Shown: positions 1 through 6,781 of the stretch, piece by piece
Layout of the letters: each line of letters starts with the position of its first letter
Position numbering within the stretch: the first letter of the stretch is position 1
NCBI GenBank assembly: GCA_021821045.1
Contig: JAKACW010000044.1
Location: 1 to 36,155, forward strand
DNA length: 36,155 nt
Origin: Pseudomonadota bacterium
GTDB taxonomy: Bacteria > Pseudomonadota > Gammaproteobacteria > JAADHS01
Reading direction: 5' to 3'
Made by a program: the position numbers and the translations under genes
Notes under the pieces: model-generated
What the model saw: the letters and a program-made list of their open reading frames with translations, nothing else
What the model was told of the DNA's origin: nothing
Databases searched by the model: none

Positions 1-1
1 C

Positions 2-676
2 GCGGTGCCGCTTGCCGATGAAACCACGGTATTTCTCGCGCCAACAACGCCCCTTCGCCCGACGACCGCGTCACCGCTGGCACCGGCCGAAACGGAACGT
101 CCAGACACCACATTGCAGCGCGTATTGCTCGAGGCGCCTCCGCTGAAGGGCACCACCCCGCAGCCCCAGCCCAGAGTGCCGCCGCAAATCGACAGCCAGT
201 GGCCTTTCGAGCGCTTGGTGCTGACGCTCTTGGAGCAAGCCGAAGGCGCTCTGTCCCGCGTGCGGGTCAACCAATTGAGCCACGGCGGCGACGATCAACC
301 GAACGTGCAGACGTGGACCGTGGAATTGCCGCTCAAGGACCGCCACCAGGTCGACGTCGTTGCGCTGCAGATCACCCGCGAAGGCGACAAGAAAGCCAAA
401 CCCCACGAGGCGCGATGGGTCGTGACATTGGCGTTCGACTTCGATGAAACCGGCCCCTTTCACGCCAAGGTGATGTTGGAGAACAAGCAAGTCAACGTCC
501 ATATGACGGCGGAAAACAGCCACACCGCCACCCGGATGACCCACGACCTGCCGCAATTGGAGCAAAGCCTGATCCGCGCGGGACTGACCGTGCAGCAGCT
601 TCACGTGGTCAACGGTCCGGTTCCCCGCGGCGCAACGAGCAGGATTTACCAATCTCTGGTGGACACGCACGCATGA
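2..676 (+). CDS. FliK-like flagellar hook-length control protein, C-terminal part (5' end outside window)
   Basis: The reading frame is open to the left edge, so the true start probably lies outside the window; an internal GTG at position 5 would give 223 aa. After a Pro/Thr-rich stretch (about residues 1-60 of the visible part), the last 140 residues resemble the Flg_hook domain at the C-terminus of FliK. This shows an amphipathic beta-strand pattern around WTVELPLKDRHQVDVVALQI, RWVVTLAFDFDETGPFHAKV, and a helix-strand end with LPQLEQSLIRAGLTVQQLHV. FliK proteins measure hook length and switch export specificity through FlhB. The next gene overlaps by 4 nt and encodes an FlhB C-domain homologue, which supports a role in export-substrate control. 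A full fliK lies at 24888-26120, so this is a second, divergent FliK-type protein. The family call is firm; the specific role is inferred. Confidence 0.75.
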   Translation, partial: AVPLADETTVFLAPTTPLRPTTASPLAPAETERPDTTLQRVLLEAPPLKGTTPQPQPRVPPQIDSQWPFERLVLTLLEQAEGALSRVRVNQLSHGGDDQPNVQTWTVELPLKDRHQVDVVALQITREGDKKAKPHEARWVVTLAFDFDETGPFHAKVMLENKQVNVHMTAENSHTATRMTHDLPQLEQSLIRAGLTVQQLHVVNGPVPRGATSRIYQSLVDTHA

Positions 677-966
677 GCAAAACCTACGACGCCAGCCAAC
701 CCGCCGCCGTCGCTCTGACATGGGACGGCCGCGACGCGCCCCGCGTCAGCGCCAAGGGCGAAGACGCGCTGGCCCAGGAAATCATTCGATTGGCCGAAGC
801 CCACAACATCCCACTGTATGAGGATGCGGCATTGGTCAAACTACTGGCCAAACTGGAACTCGGCGAGGAAATCCCCCGCGAACTCTACCTCGCCGTGGCG
901 CGCGTCATCGCGTTCTCATACATGATGGCGGGCAGAACGTCCGTGCTGCCGATGCAAGATGCGTAA
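673..966 (+). CDS. FhlB: FlhB C-terminal-domain homologue (EscU/YscU/HrcU family)
   Basis: This 97-aa protein matches only the cytoplasmic C-terminal domain of FlhB and has no membrane segments. Recognisable parts are the strand AAVALTWDG near the N-terminus, the segment VSAKGEDALAQEIIRLAEAHNIPLYEDAALVKLLAKL, and the end ELYLAVARVIAFSYMMAG. These correspond to the part of FlhB that follows the NPTH autocleavage site. The NPTH motif itself is absent, so the protein is not expected to self-cleave. Homologues (FhlB/YlqH) can partly replace the cleaved C-fragment of FlhB in the flagellar export gate. The ATGA overlap with the FliK-like gene implies translational coupling and shared function. Confidence 0.85.
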   Translation: MSKTYDASQPAAVALTWDGRDAPRVSAKGEDALAQEIIRLAEAHNIPLYEDAALVKLLAKLELGEEIPRELYLAVARVIAFSYMMAGRTSVLPMQDA

Positions 967-1555
967 GCTCGGCGCCCGCGTTTGCGCAGCCGCGGCGCTG
1001 CTCGTGAATTCACCCGTGAGCATCGGCGCCGAGTCCGCCGCAGAGGATTCCGACGAGATCGTGGCCCGCAATGCGGTGCGGCTTTTTTTTGAAGGCTGGA
1101 TCAAGATCTACCCCGATCCGGAGCGTTTCGCCCGATGGATCGCTCAGAATGAACTCCCGCCGATTCCGTCGCCGCAAGACAAGTCGTTTTTGCAGGACAA
1201 ACCCGGTAAGGCGTGGGTGGTGGACAACAAGGGGATTCAATACGCCCTGGCGGCGCAAGACGACAATCTGTGCAGCGTGTTCGTCAAGTTTGTGAGCCCG
1301 GCCGACGCCCGGCGTCAGCTTCAGCCCATGCTGAACGCCATACTCAAGCCGCAGGTGCGCGAAGCGCGGCGCACCTATGTCGAAGAACGTGAGGACGGTC
1401 CTGTCACCACCCGAACGTACGTCTACAAAATGACGAACGGGCGCTGGCTCATGACCATCAGCATCTCCACCAGCGACTCGACCGACGGACCCTACCAGTT
1501 GGCGCTGAATGCAATGACGTCCATGCGGATTGGCAAACCCGCACCGACCAAATGA
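959..1555 (+). CDS. Hypothetical exported protein
   Basis: I do not recognise a characterised family. The 198-aa product begins with a short basic stretch and a hydrophobic core (RKLGARVCAAAALLVNSPVS) ending in SIGA-ES, which looks like a Sec signal peptide cleaved near residue 24; periplasmic location is therefore likely. The mature part is mixed alpha/beta with one Cys (NLCSVFVKF) and a repeat-free C-terminal half rich in Thr/Ser (RTYVYKMTNGRWLMTISIST). It may belong to a family of small uncharacterised secreted proteins. The start ATG overlaps the fhlB stop (ATGCGTAA), so it is translated from the same mRNA. Nothing in it points specifically to the flagellum. Confidence 0.6.
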   Translation: MRKLGARVCAAAALLVNSPVSIGAESAAEDSDEIVARNAVRLFFEGWIKIYPDPERFARWIAQNELPPIPSPQDKSFLQDKPGKAWVVDNKGIQYALAAQDDNLCSVFVKFVSPADARRQLQPMLNAILKPQVREARRTYVEEREDGPVTTRTYVYKMTNGRWLMTISISTSDSTDGPYQLALNAMTSMRIGKPAPTK

Positions 1556-1561
1556 GCAGTC

Positions 1562-2317
1562 ATGAGTATTCCCGCTGACAAACAATTGGAACGCGAGCAC
1601 CATCCCGACGCGATTAGCGCCCGACTGGGCATCAAACCGCGGTCGCAAAGCGTCTCCGACGCCGTGCTCGGCGGCATCGATGGCTGCGTCACGACCTTCG
1701 CCGTGGTATCGGGCGTGGTCGGCGCGGGGCTGCCTCCTTCCGTCGCCCTTGTTCTGGGTTTCGCCAACTTGTTTGCCGACGGCTTCAGCATGGCAGTCAG
1801 CAATTTTGAATCGACCACGGCCCAGCGCGAGTTCATCGAACACACCCGCCGCAAGGAGGCGCTGCACATCGACAAAGTGCCCGAAGGCGAGCGGGAAGAG
1901 ATTCGGCAAATATTCAGAAAAAAGGGCTTCGACGGCGCCGTGCTGGAGGAGATCGTCGCGACCATCAGCAAAGACCGCGAATTGTGGATCGATACCATGC
2001 TGACGGAGGAGCACGGGCTGCAAAAAGAGAGTCCCAACCCATGGAAATCCGCCGCGGCAACGTTTCTGGCGTTTCTGACGGTGGGCGCCATTCCGCTGCT
2101 GCCTTTTCTCGGCGGCGCCGCGGACGTACAAACTGCTTTTGTGTGGAGCGCGCTTCTGGCGGCCGGCGTTTTCTTTGGCATCGGCATGCTGAAAAGCTAC
2201 GTCTTCGACAAGCCCATGTTCGCCTCGGGTCTGAAAACGTTGTTGACCGGCGGCGGCGCGTCCGCCATCGCCTACTTCACCGGCTATGTGTTGCGGGAAA
2301 CTTTTGGTATCGTTTGA
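1562..2317 (+). CDS. VIT1/CCC1 family membrane transporter (iron/manganese type)
   Basis: This 251-aa integral membrane protein matches the vacuolar iron transporter (VIT1/CCC1) fold. Five hydrophobic segments are visible: about residues 38-60 (GIDGCVTTFAVVSGVVGAGL), 62-85, 165-185, 195-215 and 225-245. Between TM2 and TM3 lies a long charged helical stretch (EREEIRQIFRKKGFDGAVLEEIV) whose Glu residues form the cytosolic metal-binding region in plant VIT1. FANLFADGFSMAVSNF in TM2 is typical of the family. Members export Fe2+ or Mn2+ from the cytosol; the substrate cannot be decided here. It starts 6 nt after the preceding stop without a strong ribosome-binding site, so coupled translation is likely. 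Its presence behind flagellar genes appears incidental. Confidence 0.85.
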   Translation: MSIPADKQLEREHHPDAISARLGIKPRSQSVSDAVLGGIDGCVTTFAVVSGVVGAGLPPSVALVLGFANLFADGFSMAVSNFESTTAQREFIEHTRRKEALHIDKVPEGEREEIRQIFRKKGFDGAVLEEIVATISKDRELWIDTMLTEEHGLQKESPNPWKSAAATFLAFLTVGAIPLLPFLGGAADVQTAFVWSALLAAGVFFGIGMLKSYVFDKPMFASGLKTLLTGGGASAIAYFTGYVLRETFGIV

Positions 2318-2322
2318 AGCCC

Positions 2323-2616
2323 ATGAATACAAACATCGATCGCGAGAGCTTGAACTTCAAAACCGCCCAGATCCAGTGGACGGCGCTGCAGCGCTTCTTC
2401 GCCGCCGGCAGCGTCATTCACGTCACCGACGGTATGGACCTGGTCGAGGTCGCCTGCCAGTTCGTCGCGGACAACAAGCCGGTGGTGCAACAGTGGTTGA
2501 CCGAGAAGAAAGTCATGGTCGTGGCGGATGAACAGGCAAGGGAATGGCTGGAGCAGGATGCGACGCTGTGGGCCGTGGTGGTCGCGCCGTGGGTGTTGGT
2601 GCAAGGGCGGCGGTGA
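2323..2616 (+). CDS. DUF2288 family protein
   Basis: This 97-aa protein has the hallmarks of DUF2288: an N-terminal TAQIQWTALQRFFAAGSVI, a central DGMDLVEVACQFVADNKPVV and the C-terminal LWAVVVAPWVLVQ. The function is unknown; family members are small, soluble, single-domain proteins common in Gammaproteobacteria and Cyanobacteria. The ATG at 2323 lies 5 nt after the transporter stop codon and removes a long out-of-context N-terminal extension that would run inside the transporter gene. It is the last gene of the plus-strand run, and the repeat array at 2639-2823 follows directly. Confidence 0.8.
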   Translation: MNTNIDRESLNFKTAQIQWTALQRFFAAGSVIHVTDGMDLVEVACQFVADNKPVVQQWLTEKKVMVVADEQAREWLEQDATLWAVVVAPWVLVQGRR

Positions 2617-2638
2617 ATTGAAAGACTGACGGTTCATC

Positions 2639-2823
2639 GTGGGAGCGGTTTCCTACCGCGATTCTTAGGCGAGTCGATCGCGGAATGATCCGCTCCCACA
2701 GTGGTCTGCCGTTGCGAGGTGGGAGCGGTTTCCTACCGCAATTCTTCGCCGAATCCATCGCGGAATGATCCGCTCCCACAGTGGGTCGGTCGTTGCGATG
2801 TGGGAACGGTTTCCTACCGCGAT
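2639..2823. repeat. REP/REPIN-type tandem array (2.5 units)
   Basis: The array has two full inverted pairs (2639-2699, 2719-2779) and one single REP (2800-2823), with a period of 80-81 bp. Each arm reads GTGGGAGCGG-N7/8-CCGCGAT, and GCGG/CCGC can form a small stem. The two arms of a pair face each other across about 15 bp. The linkers between units are also related (GTGGTCTGCCGTTGCGA and GTGGGTCGGTCGTTGCGA). The array sits between two convergent genes and could act as a bidirectional 3'-end structure. The same family occurs at 14995, 20652 and 31891. Confidence 0.9.
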
Positions 2824-2846
2824 TGGAAGACGATTCGGCGGCCGAA

Positions 2847-3227
2847 TCAGCCGGCCTTTTCCAGACCGTACATGCGCACCAGCAGTTCCGCTTCGTCGCG
2901 CACTAAACCGCACCGCGCCATCAACTCTTCACGGCTCGCGCCGCGACGGGCCAGCGTGATCGCATAGTCGTAAGCTTGAGCTTGGGGATCGCGCATATCG
3001 AACTGATCCTGACGCTCGCTCAACCGTTTGATTTGGGATTGGGCTTTGGCGAGATGTTCGGTCACGCCGGCGGCGCCGCTGAGCAGAGCGCGAATCTCAT
3101 CTTGCAATTTCGCTACGCGGTCGGACTGCTCGACCAAACACCGTTTAAGACGGGCGCTGTTACGCTGCAAGTAAACAATGGCGACAAGGGCCACGCAGGA
3201 TGCGATCAATGCGGAGATCTCAATCAT
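2847..3227 (-). CDS. DUF2802 family protein
   Basis: This is a 126-aa protein with one N-terminal membrane segment (about residues 4-20, ISALIASCVALVAIVYLQ), followed by a coiled-coil-like region (residues 25-75, SARLKRCLVEQSDRVAKLQDE and later LAKAQSQIKRLSERQDQF). The conserved C-terminal helix-turn-helix-like block is YDYAITLARRGASREELMARCGLVRDEAELL. DUF2802 proteins regularly stand downstream of the polar-flagellum cheW in Pseudomonas- and Vibrio-type clusters; their role is unknown. The TAA stop of the small gene upstream lies inside the ribosome-binding region (GCGTAAAGGC), so translation is probably coupled. It is the last gene of the minus-strand block. Confidence 0.8.
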   Translation of the reverse strand: MIEISALIASCVALVAIVYLQRNSARLKRCLVEQSDRVAKLQDEIRALLSGAAGVTEHLAKAQSQIKRLSERQDQFDMRDPQAQAYDYAITLARRGASREELMARCGLVRDEAELLVRMYGLEKAG

Positions 3228-3238
3228 CGTTACTGCCT

Positions 3239-3406
3239 TTACGCATACTCATCGATACCTTGATCGTCGCCATGATCGTCGCCTTGCGGATTGTCCTCGG
3301 GCGATTCGCGTCGCTTGCGCCGCTCCTCTTCCCGGCTGACCGGCTGTTCCGGCGCCTTCTTGGGCCAGATCGGCATTACCGGCGGTATATCGCGTATCTC
3401 GGCCAT
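3239..3406 (-). CDS. Small hydrophilic protein between cheW and DUF2802 gene
   Basis: This 55-aa ORF was found by reading the cheW-DUF2802 gap. The translation begins MAEIRDIPPVMPIWPKKAPE, then a basic patch (REEERRKRRE) and an acidic Asp/Gly tail (GDDHGDDQGIDEYA). A near-ideal ribosome-binding site, AAAGGAGG, lies 5 nt before the ATG. The gene fills the space between cheW and the DUF2802 gene. A short hypothetical gene is present at the same place in Pseudomonas-type clusters, which supports it being real. The Pro-rich start followed by opposite charge blocks suggests a disordered linker or adaptor. The function is unknown. Confidence 0.65.
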   Translation of the reverse strand: MAEIRDIPPVMPIWPKKAPEQPVSREEERRKRRESPEDNPQGDDHGDDQGIDEYA

Positions 3407-3463
3407 GCCGCCTCCTTTGACGTCAACAAGACCGTCATCGGCGCTGCAACGGCATCGCGCCGT

Positions 3464-3955
3464 TTAGAGCGCCGCAACTTCCTTCAACTCGTCTTCGGTG
3501 AGCAGCTTGTTCAGCTCCACCAAAATCAACAGCTCTTCTTCCCGGTTGCAAACGCCTTGGATGAAGCGCGAACTTTCTTCATTGCCCACGTTGGGGGCCG
3601 CTTCGATTTCCGACGCGCGCAGATAAACGACTTCGGACACGCTGTCCACCAGGATCCCGACGACCTGCTCGGCGGATTCGATAATCAGAATGCGCGACGA
3701 ATCGTCCGAGTCGCGGGTCTCCATGCCGAATCGCTTGCGGGTGTCGAGCACCGTGACGACGTTGCCGCGCAGATTGATGATGCCCAGAACATAGTCGGGC
3801 GCGCCGGGCACGGGCGCTATCTCCGTGACGCGCAGCACTTCCTGCACCTGCATCACGTTTACACCGTAGGTCTCCTCGCCCAGTTGGAACGTGACCCACT
3901 GGAGAACGGGATCATTCTCCTTGTTTTTCTGCGTTGCTAATTCGGCTTGGTTCAT
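3464..3955 (-). CDS. cheW: Chemotaxis adaptor protein CheW
   Basis: CheW links the CheA kinase to chemoreceptors in the cytoplasmic array. The 163-aa product has the complete CheW fold: LQWVTFQLGEETYGVNVMQV, EVLRVTEIAPVPGAPDYVLG, the signature GIINLRGNVVTVLD, and SRILIIESAEQVVGILVDSV with a C-terminal LLILVELNKLL. A TTG at 3964 would add three residues, but AGGAG stands 9 nt before the ATG at 3955, which is the better start. A sigma-28-like element lies about 80 nt upstream (4034-4060). The gene is separated from the upstream parP-like gene by about 260 nt, so cheW, the small ORF and the DUF2802 gene probably have their own late promoter. Confidence 0.95.
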   Translation of the reverse strand: MNQAELATQKNKENDPVLQWVTFQLGEETYGVNVMQVQEVLRVTEIAPVPGAPDYVLGIINLRGNVVTVLDTRKRFGMETRDSDDSSRILIIESAEQVVGILVDSVSEVVYLRASEIEAAPNVGNEESSRFIQGVCNREEELLILVELNKLLTEDELKEVAAL

Positions 3956-4033
3956 ACCATCCAACTCCTGCCAAAGAACCTTGGTGACTCAATTCACCGG
4001 AAGAAGTAAAACCCCGGTGCGTCGCTACCGTCT

Positions 4034-4060
4034 GCATCGGCCCGGGCATTTAAACCCTTA
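4034..4060 (-). promoter_or_regulatory. Candidate sigma-28 (FliA) promoter for cheW
   Basis: On the minus strand the sequence reads TAAG, 15 nt, GCCGATGC, close to the FliA pattern TAAA-N15-GCCGATAA. It lies in the 260-nt gap upstream of cheW, giving a leader of about 70 nt. I saw no other clear feature in this gap (3956-4217). FliA is encoded in the same window. Confidence 0.5.
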
Positions 4061-4217
4061 GTGCGGCGGCGCAAAGCAGCGACTTAATGCGGCCGCTTCG
4101 CCGGATATTCCACTCATCGTCAGCGGGTTAGCCAGTAGGCCGTCAAAACGTCGGCTTTCCGGCGTCCATGCCCGCTTAAAATCCTCTACCTACATTGAAG
4201 CAGATTACGTGCCATCC

Positions 4218-4850
4218 TCAGCCCAACCGATCGACCATGCGCTCCACGTCAACCAGGGCATAGCCAAAATCGCGCACCGTCGCCGCCAGCCACGGGTGAT
4301 CCTGGCCCGGGGTGTCGCGCCAGCACAGTGCCGCGCCGGGAACGATGATGTCCTCGTCGACCACATCGCAAGCCAGGCCCCATTGGCCGCCATTGAGCAC
4401 CACAACATGCTTGTAGGCCTTGCGGGCGACGAATTCCTCGTAACGTGGATGGCTCGACGGCACCACCGCCCGGGCCGTGTCGATAATCCGCAGCGCGGGC
4501 GCGTCGGCATACGCGCCGTCAATCCATGGCGCGGTCGCATTGCCCTGCGCAGCGGCGGAAGGAAACTCGCGCACTTCGCGCACCGCGGCCTGAGGCAGCG
4601 CCAATTTCAATCCGACCACCAACAGCGGCCGCACGTGAACGTACGCGGCATCCCGCGCGGGGAGAAAACTCTTCGGCCGCGCCGGCTCGACGGCTTTCCC
4701 CTTCTGTGCCGCTCGACTTTCGCCGCGCTTCTTCGTCGACGGCTGCGGATCAGCCAGCGCGCCCTCTCCCCACAAGGCTTCGCCGGCGCCCGCCATCAAA
4801 CCGGAAAAGTACGCTTCCAACGATTGTTCCTGAGTCTCTTTACTCCACAT
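4218..4850 (-). CDS. parP: ParP-like protein with C-terminal CheW-type domain
   Basis: The 210-aa protein has a variable N-terminal half (residues 1-65; EQSLEAYFSGLMAGAGEALWG, then a basic/Pro-rich linker) and a C-terminal CheW-like domain (about 68-210: YVHVRPLLVVGLKLALPQAAVREV, KHVVVLNGGQWGLACDVVDEDIIVPG). In Vibrio, ParP has this layout; its CheW-like domain inserts into chemoreceptor arrays and its partner ParC holds them at the pole. Here it stands directly behind the parC homologue (16 nt gap) and before cheW, the same order as Vibrio parC-parP-cheW and P. aeruginosa PA1462-PA1464. The GINLRG-type CheW signature is missing, as expected for ParP rather than true CheW. Confidence 0.75.
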   Translation of the reverse strand: MWSKETQEQSLEAYFSGLMAGAGEALWGEGALADPQPSTKKRGESRAAQKGKAVEPARPKSFLPARDAAYVHVRPLLVVGLKLALPQAAVREVREFPSAAAQGNATAPWIDGAYADAPALRIIDTARAVVPSSHPRYEEFVARKAYKHVVVLNGGQWGLACDVVDEDIIVPGAALCWRDTPGQDHPWLAATVRDFGYALVDVERMVDRLG

Positions 4851-4866
4851 ATTCGGGTCCCCGAAA

Positions 4867-5649
4867 TTAAGCCACGGCCGTGTGCTGCACGGGCGTCGGA
4901 TTCAACAGTTCTTCCAGCAGATCGCGGTAGGCCAGCATCCCCCGCGTGCGCGGCGCGTGCGCCGACAGCGGCAAACCCGCGCGGCTTGCTTCGCGAAACT
5001 GCGTGTCGACGGGAATCACCACATTGGCCAAGTGATCGCCGTACTGTTCGTGCAACGCCGCCAAGGCTTGATACGCGGCCTTGGTTCGCTTGTCGAACAT
5101 CGTTGCCACGATGACGTAGGGCAACGTCGGCTTGCCCGCTTTTAGAATCATGCTCATGGTGCGCAGCATGCGATCCAAACCCTGCAGCGCGAGGTGTTCG
5201 GTCTGCACCGGCACGATGAGTCGATGACAGGCGGCCAGCGCGTTGACCATCGGCACGCCCAGCATGGGCGGGCAATCGACGAGCGCAAAGTCAAACTGAT
5301 CGCGAACATCCGCCAAAGCGCGGGCCAGCACCAGCCCCATACCCTCGCGGGCACCGAGCTGGCGGTCGACGGTCGCCAAGGCCAACGACGCCGGAACGAA
5401 CGACAAATTCTCAACGCACGTAGCGATGACTTGGCCGCGCAACGTCGGCGATTCCTGCTGAAACAGCGAGAACACACCGCCTGACACTTTGTCCGCTTCG
5501 ACGCCGAAGTAACCGGTCAGCGAGCCGTGGGGATCCATGTCCACCATCAGCGTCCGATAGCCGCGCGCCGCGAGTTCACCGGCGAGCGTTACCGTGGTGG
5601 TGGTTTTACCCACGCCCCCTTTTTGATTCGCGATAGCCCAAACCTTCAC
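4867..5649 (-). CDS. parC: ParC/ParA-family ATPase for polar localisation of chemotaxis arrays
   Basis: This 260-aa MinD/ParA ATPase shows a deviant Walker A (ANQKGGVGKTTTTVTLAGEL, residues 7-26), Walker A' (MVDMDPHGSLTGYFG) and Walker B (FALVDCPPMLGVPMVNAL). The GTG start at 5649 is preceded by GGAGGAG with a 4-nt spacer and overlaps the motD stop (GTGA). An upstream ATG in the same frame would add 58 residues of low-quality sequence from inside motD and is rejected. In Vibrio, ParC recruits ParP and the chemotaxis array to the cell pole and ensures inheritance at division. Location between motD and the parP-like gene supports the same job here, rather than chromosome segregation; no parB is present. 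Confidence 0.88.
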   Translation of the reverse strand: MKVWAIANQKGGVGKTTTTVTLAGELAARGYRTLMVDMDPHGSLTGYFGVEADKVSGGVFSLFQQESPTLRGQVIATCVENLSFVPASLALATVDRQLGAREGMGLVLARALADVRDQFDFALVDCPPMLGVPMVNALAACHRLIVPVQTEHLALQGLDRMLRTMSMILKAGKPTLPYVIVATMFDKRTKAAYQALAALHEQYGDHLANVVIPVDTQFREASRAGLPLSAHAPRTRGMLAYRDLLEELLNPTPVQHTAVA

Positions 5650-6698
5650 GGCTCTCCTCCTTGCCCATCCACGGGCGGAACATACGGAACACGATCGACA
5701 TATTCGACGGGGGGCGCGAGCGGCGCCGCCGGCGGCGCGATCGGTCCAATAGGCGAGCCCAAGATATCGAAGCGCCCCGTGGTCGTTACCGCATCGCTGG
5801 TGACATCGCGCGGCGGCGCCCACCCCGAACCCTCGTCTATGTAGCCCGGCTGCTGACGCGGCGGACGGCCGTCCTTGGTCGTGGATGCAAGATACAGGTC
5901 CTCGCGCAACTCGTCGGCTTCGGTCTGATTCAGCATCGTGATGGACACGCGTCGATTTTGGAATCGACCTTCGGGCGTGGCATTGTCCGCGACGGGGCGG
6001 TGCTCACCGTAACCCACCGCCGACATGCGCCCGGGATGAACGCCTATTTTCTCCAGATGTTGAACGACGCTCGCGGCCCGCGCCGCCGACAAAACCCAGT
6101 TTGAACCGAATGGGCCGCCGGTCAGCGGCGTGTTGTCGGTGAACCCTTCGATGCGCATGAAGTTGGGGAAGTTGCGCAATACTTTGCCCAGCGTTTCCAC
6201 GATCTTGCGGGCGTCTTCGGTCAATTGGGTGCTGCCCGCTTCGAACAGCAAGCTGCTCTTGATTTCGATCTCTACATAGTCATCGTTGTGGCGCACGGCA
6301 ATGAGATCCTCGTCGATCAAACGCGCCAGCGCCTGCTCGATGTGATCGGCCAACTCCGCCATCGGCGCGGGAACGCCACCCATGCCGCGACGGTGTCGAC
6401 CGACGTCGGGCAGCGGCAAGTCCGGCGCGGAAATGATGTTGGGCGTTTGGCGATAACCCAGATGATCGGTCTGCGGCGCCTTGGCGGGGTTGCCGACTTG
6501 AATCGGCGTCAGCGTCTTCTGCGGTGATCGGAAGGCCGCCAGCAAAGCGTCGGACAAGACGCGAAACTTCCCCTCGTTCACCGAGGACACCGAGTACATA
6601 ACAACGAAAAACGCGAACAACAACGTGATGAAATCGGCGTAAGAAATCAACCACCGTTCGTGATTCTCATGTTCCTCGTGCTTTTTTTTGCGCGCCAT
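5646..6698 (-). CDS. motD: Flagellar stator protein MotD (MotB family)
   Basis: This peptidoglycan-anchored stator subunit pairs with MotC. The 350-aa protein has a charged N-terminus (MARKKKHEEHENHE), one membrane segment (residues 16-38, SYADFITLLFAFFVVMYSV) with Asp22 as the ion-carrying residue, and an OmpA/MotB domain (about 150-280) with FEGFTDNTPL, AARAASVVQHL and GYGEHRPVADN...RFQNRRVSI. A Pro-rich tail of about 70 residues follows (PIGPIAPPAAPLAPPVEY), making it longer than the roughly 300-aa MotD of P. aeruginosa. The ion type (H+ or Na+) cannot be decided. The stop overlaps the parC GTG start. Confidence 0.93.
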   Translation of the reverse strand: MARKKKHEEHENHERWLISYADFITLLFAFFVVMYSVSSVNEGKFRVLSDALLAAFRSPQKTLTPIQVGNPAKAPQTDHLGYRQTPNIISAPDLPLPDVGRHRRGMGGVPAPMAELADHIEQALARLIDEDLIAVRHNDDYVEIEIKSSLLFEAGSTQLTEDARKIVETLGKVLRNFPNFMRIEGFTDNTPLTGGPFGSNWVLSAARAASVVQHLEKIGVHPGRMSAVGYGEHRPVADNATPEGRFQNRRVSITMLNQTEADELREDLYLASTTKDGRPPRQQPGYIDEGSGWAPPRDVTSDAVTTTGRFDILGSPIGPIAPPAAPLAPPVEYVDRVPYVPPVDGQGGEP

Positions 6699-6711
6699 AG
6701 CTCGAAATCAT

Positions 6712-6726
6712 GCAACATTGGTGCCC
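6712..6726 (-). promoter_or_regulatory. Sigma-54-like element between motC and motD (weak)
   Basis: The minus strand reads GGGCAC-CAATG-TTGC, one base off TGGCAC-N5-TTGC. A start about 12 nt downstream would fall only 1-3 nt before the motD ATG, leaving no room for a ribosome-binding site, so function is doubtful. The element overlaps one arm of an inverted repeat (GTGCCC at 6721-6726, GGGCAC at 6742-6747) that could form a hairpin in the 83-nt motC-motD gap. Confidence 0.25.
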
Positions 6727-6781
6727 GTGCAAAACCGCTCGGGGCACGCAGATATTCCGGCGGTCAGCGCCGAGCGACCGA

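Noticed and set aside
1010-2332. 440-codon minus-strand frame opposite the exported-protein and transporter genes
   Set aside because: The plus strand encodes a recognisable VIT1/CCC1 protein there; the opposing product is His/Arg-rich low-quality sequence typical of antisense frames in GC-rich DNA.
2639-2823. Possible CRISPR array
   Set aside because: Repeats are inverted pairs with conserved linkers and an 80-bp period, not identical direct repeats with unique spacers, and there are no cas genes.
5650-5823. 58-residue N-terminal extension of the ParC ATPase
   Set aside because: It runs inside motD and is Cys/Arg/Ala-rich noise; GTG at 5649 with GGAGGAG upstream opens the Walker A strand directly.
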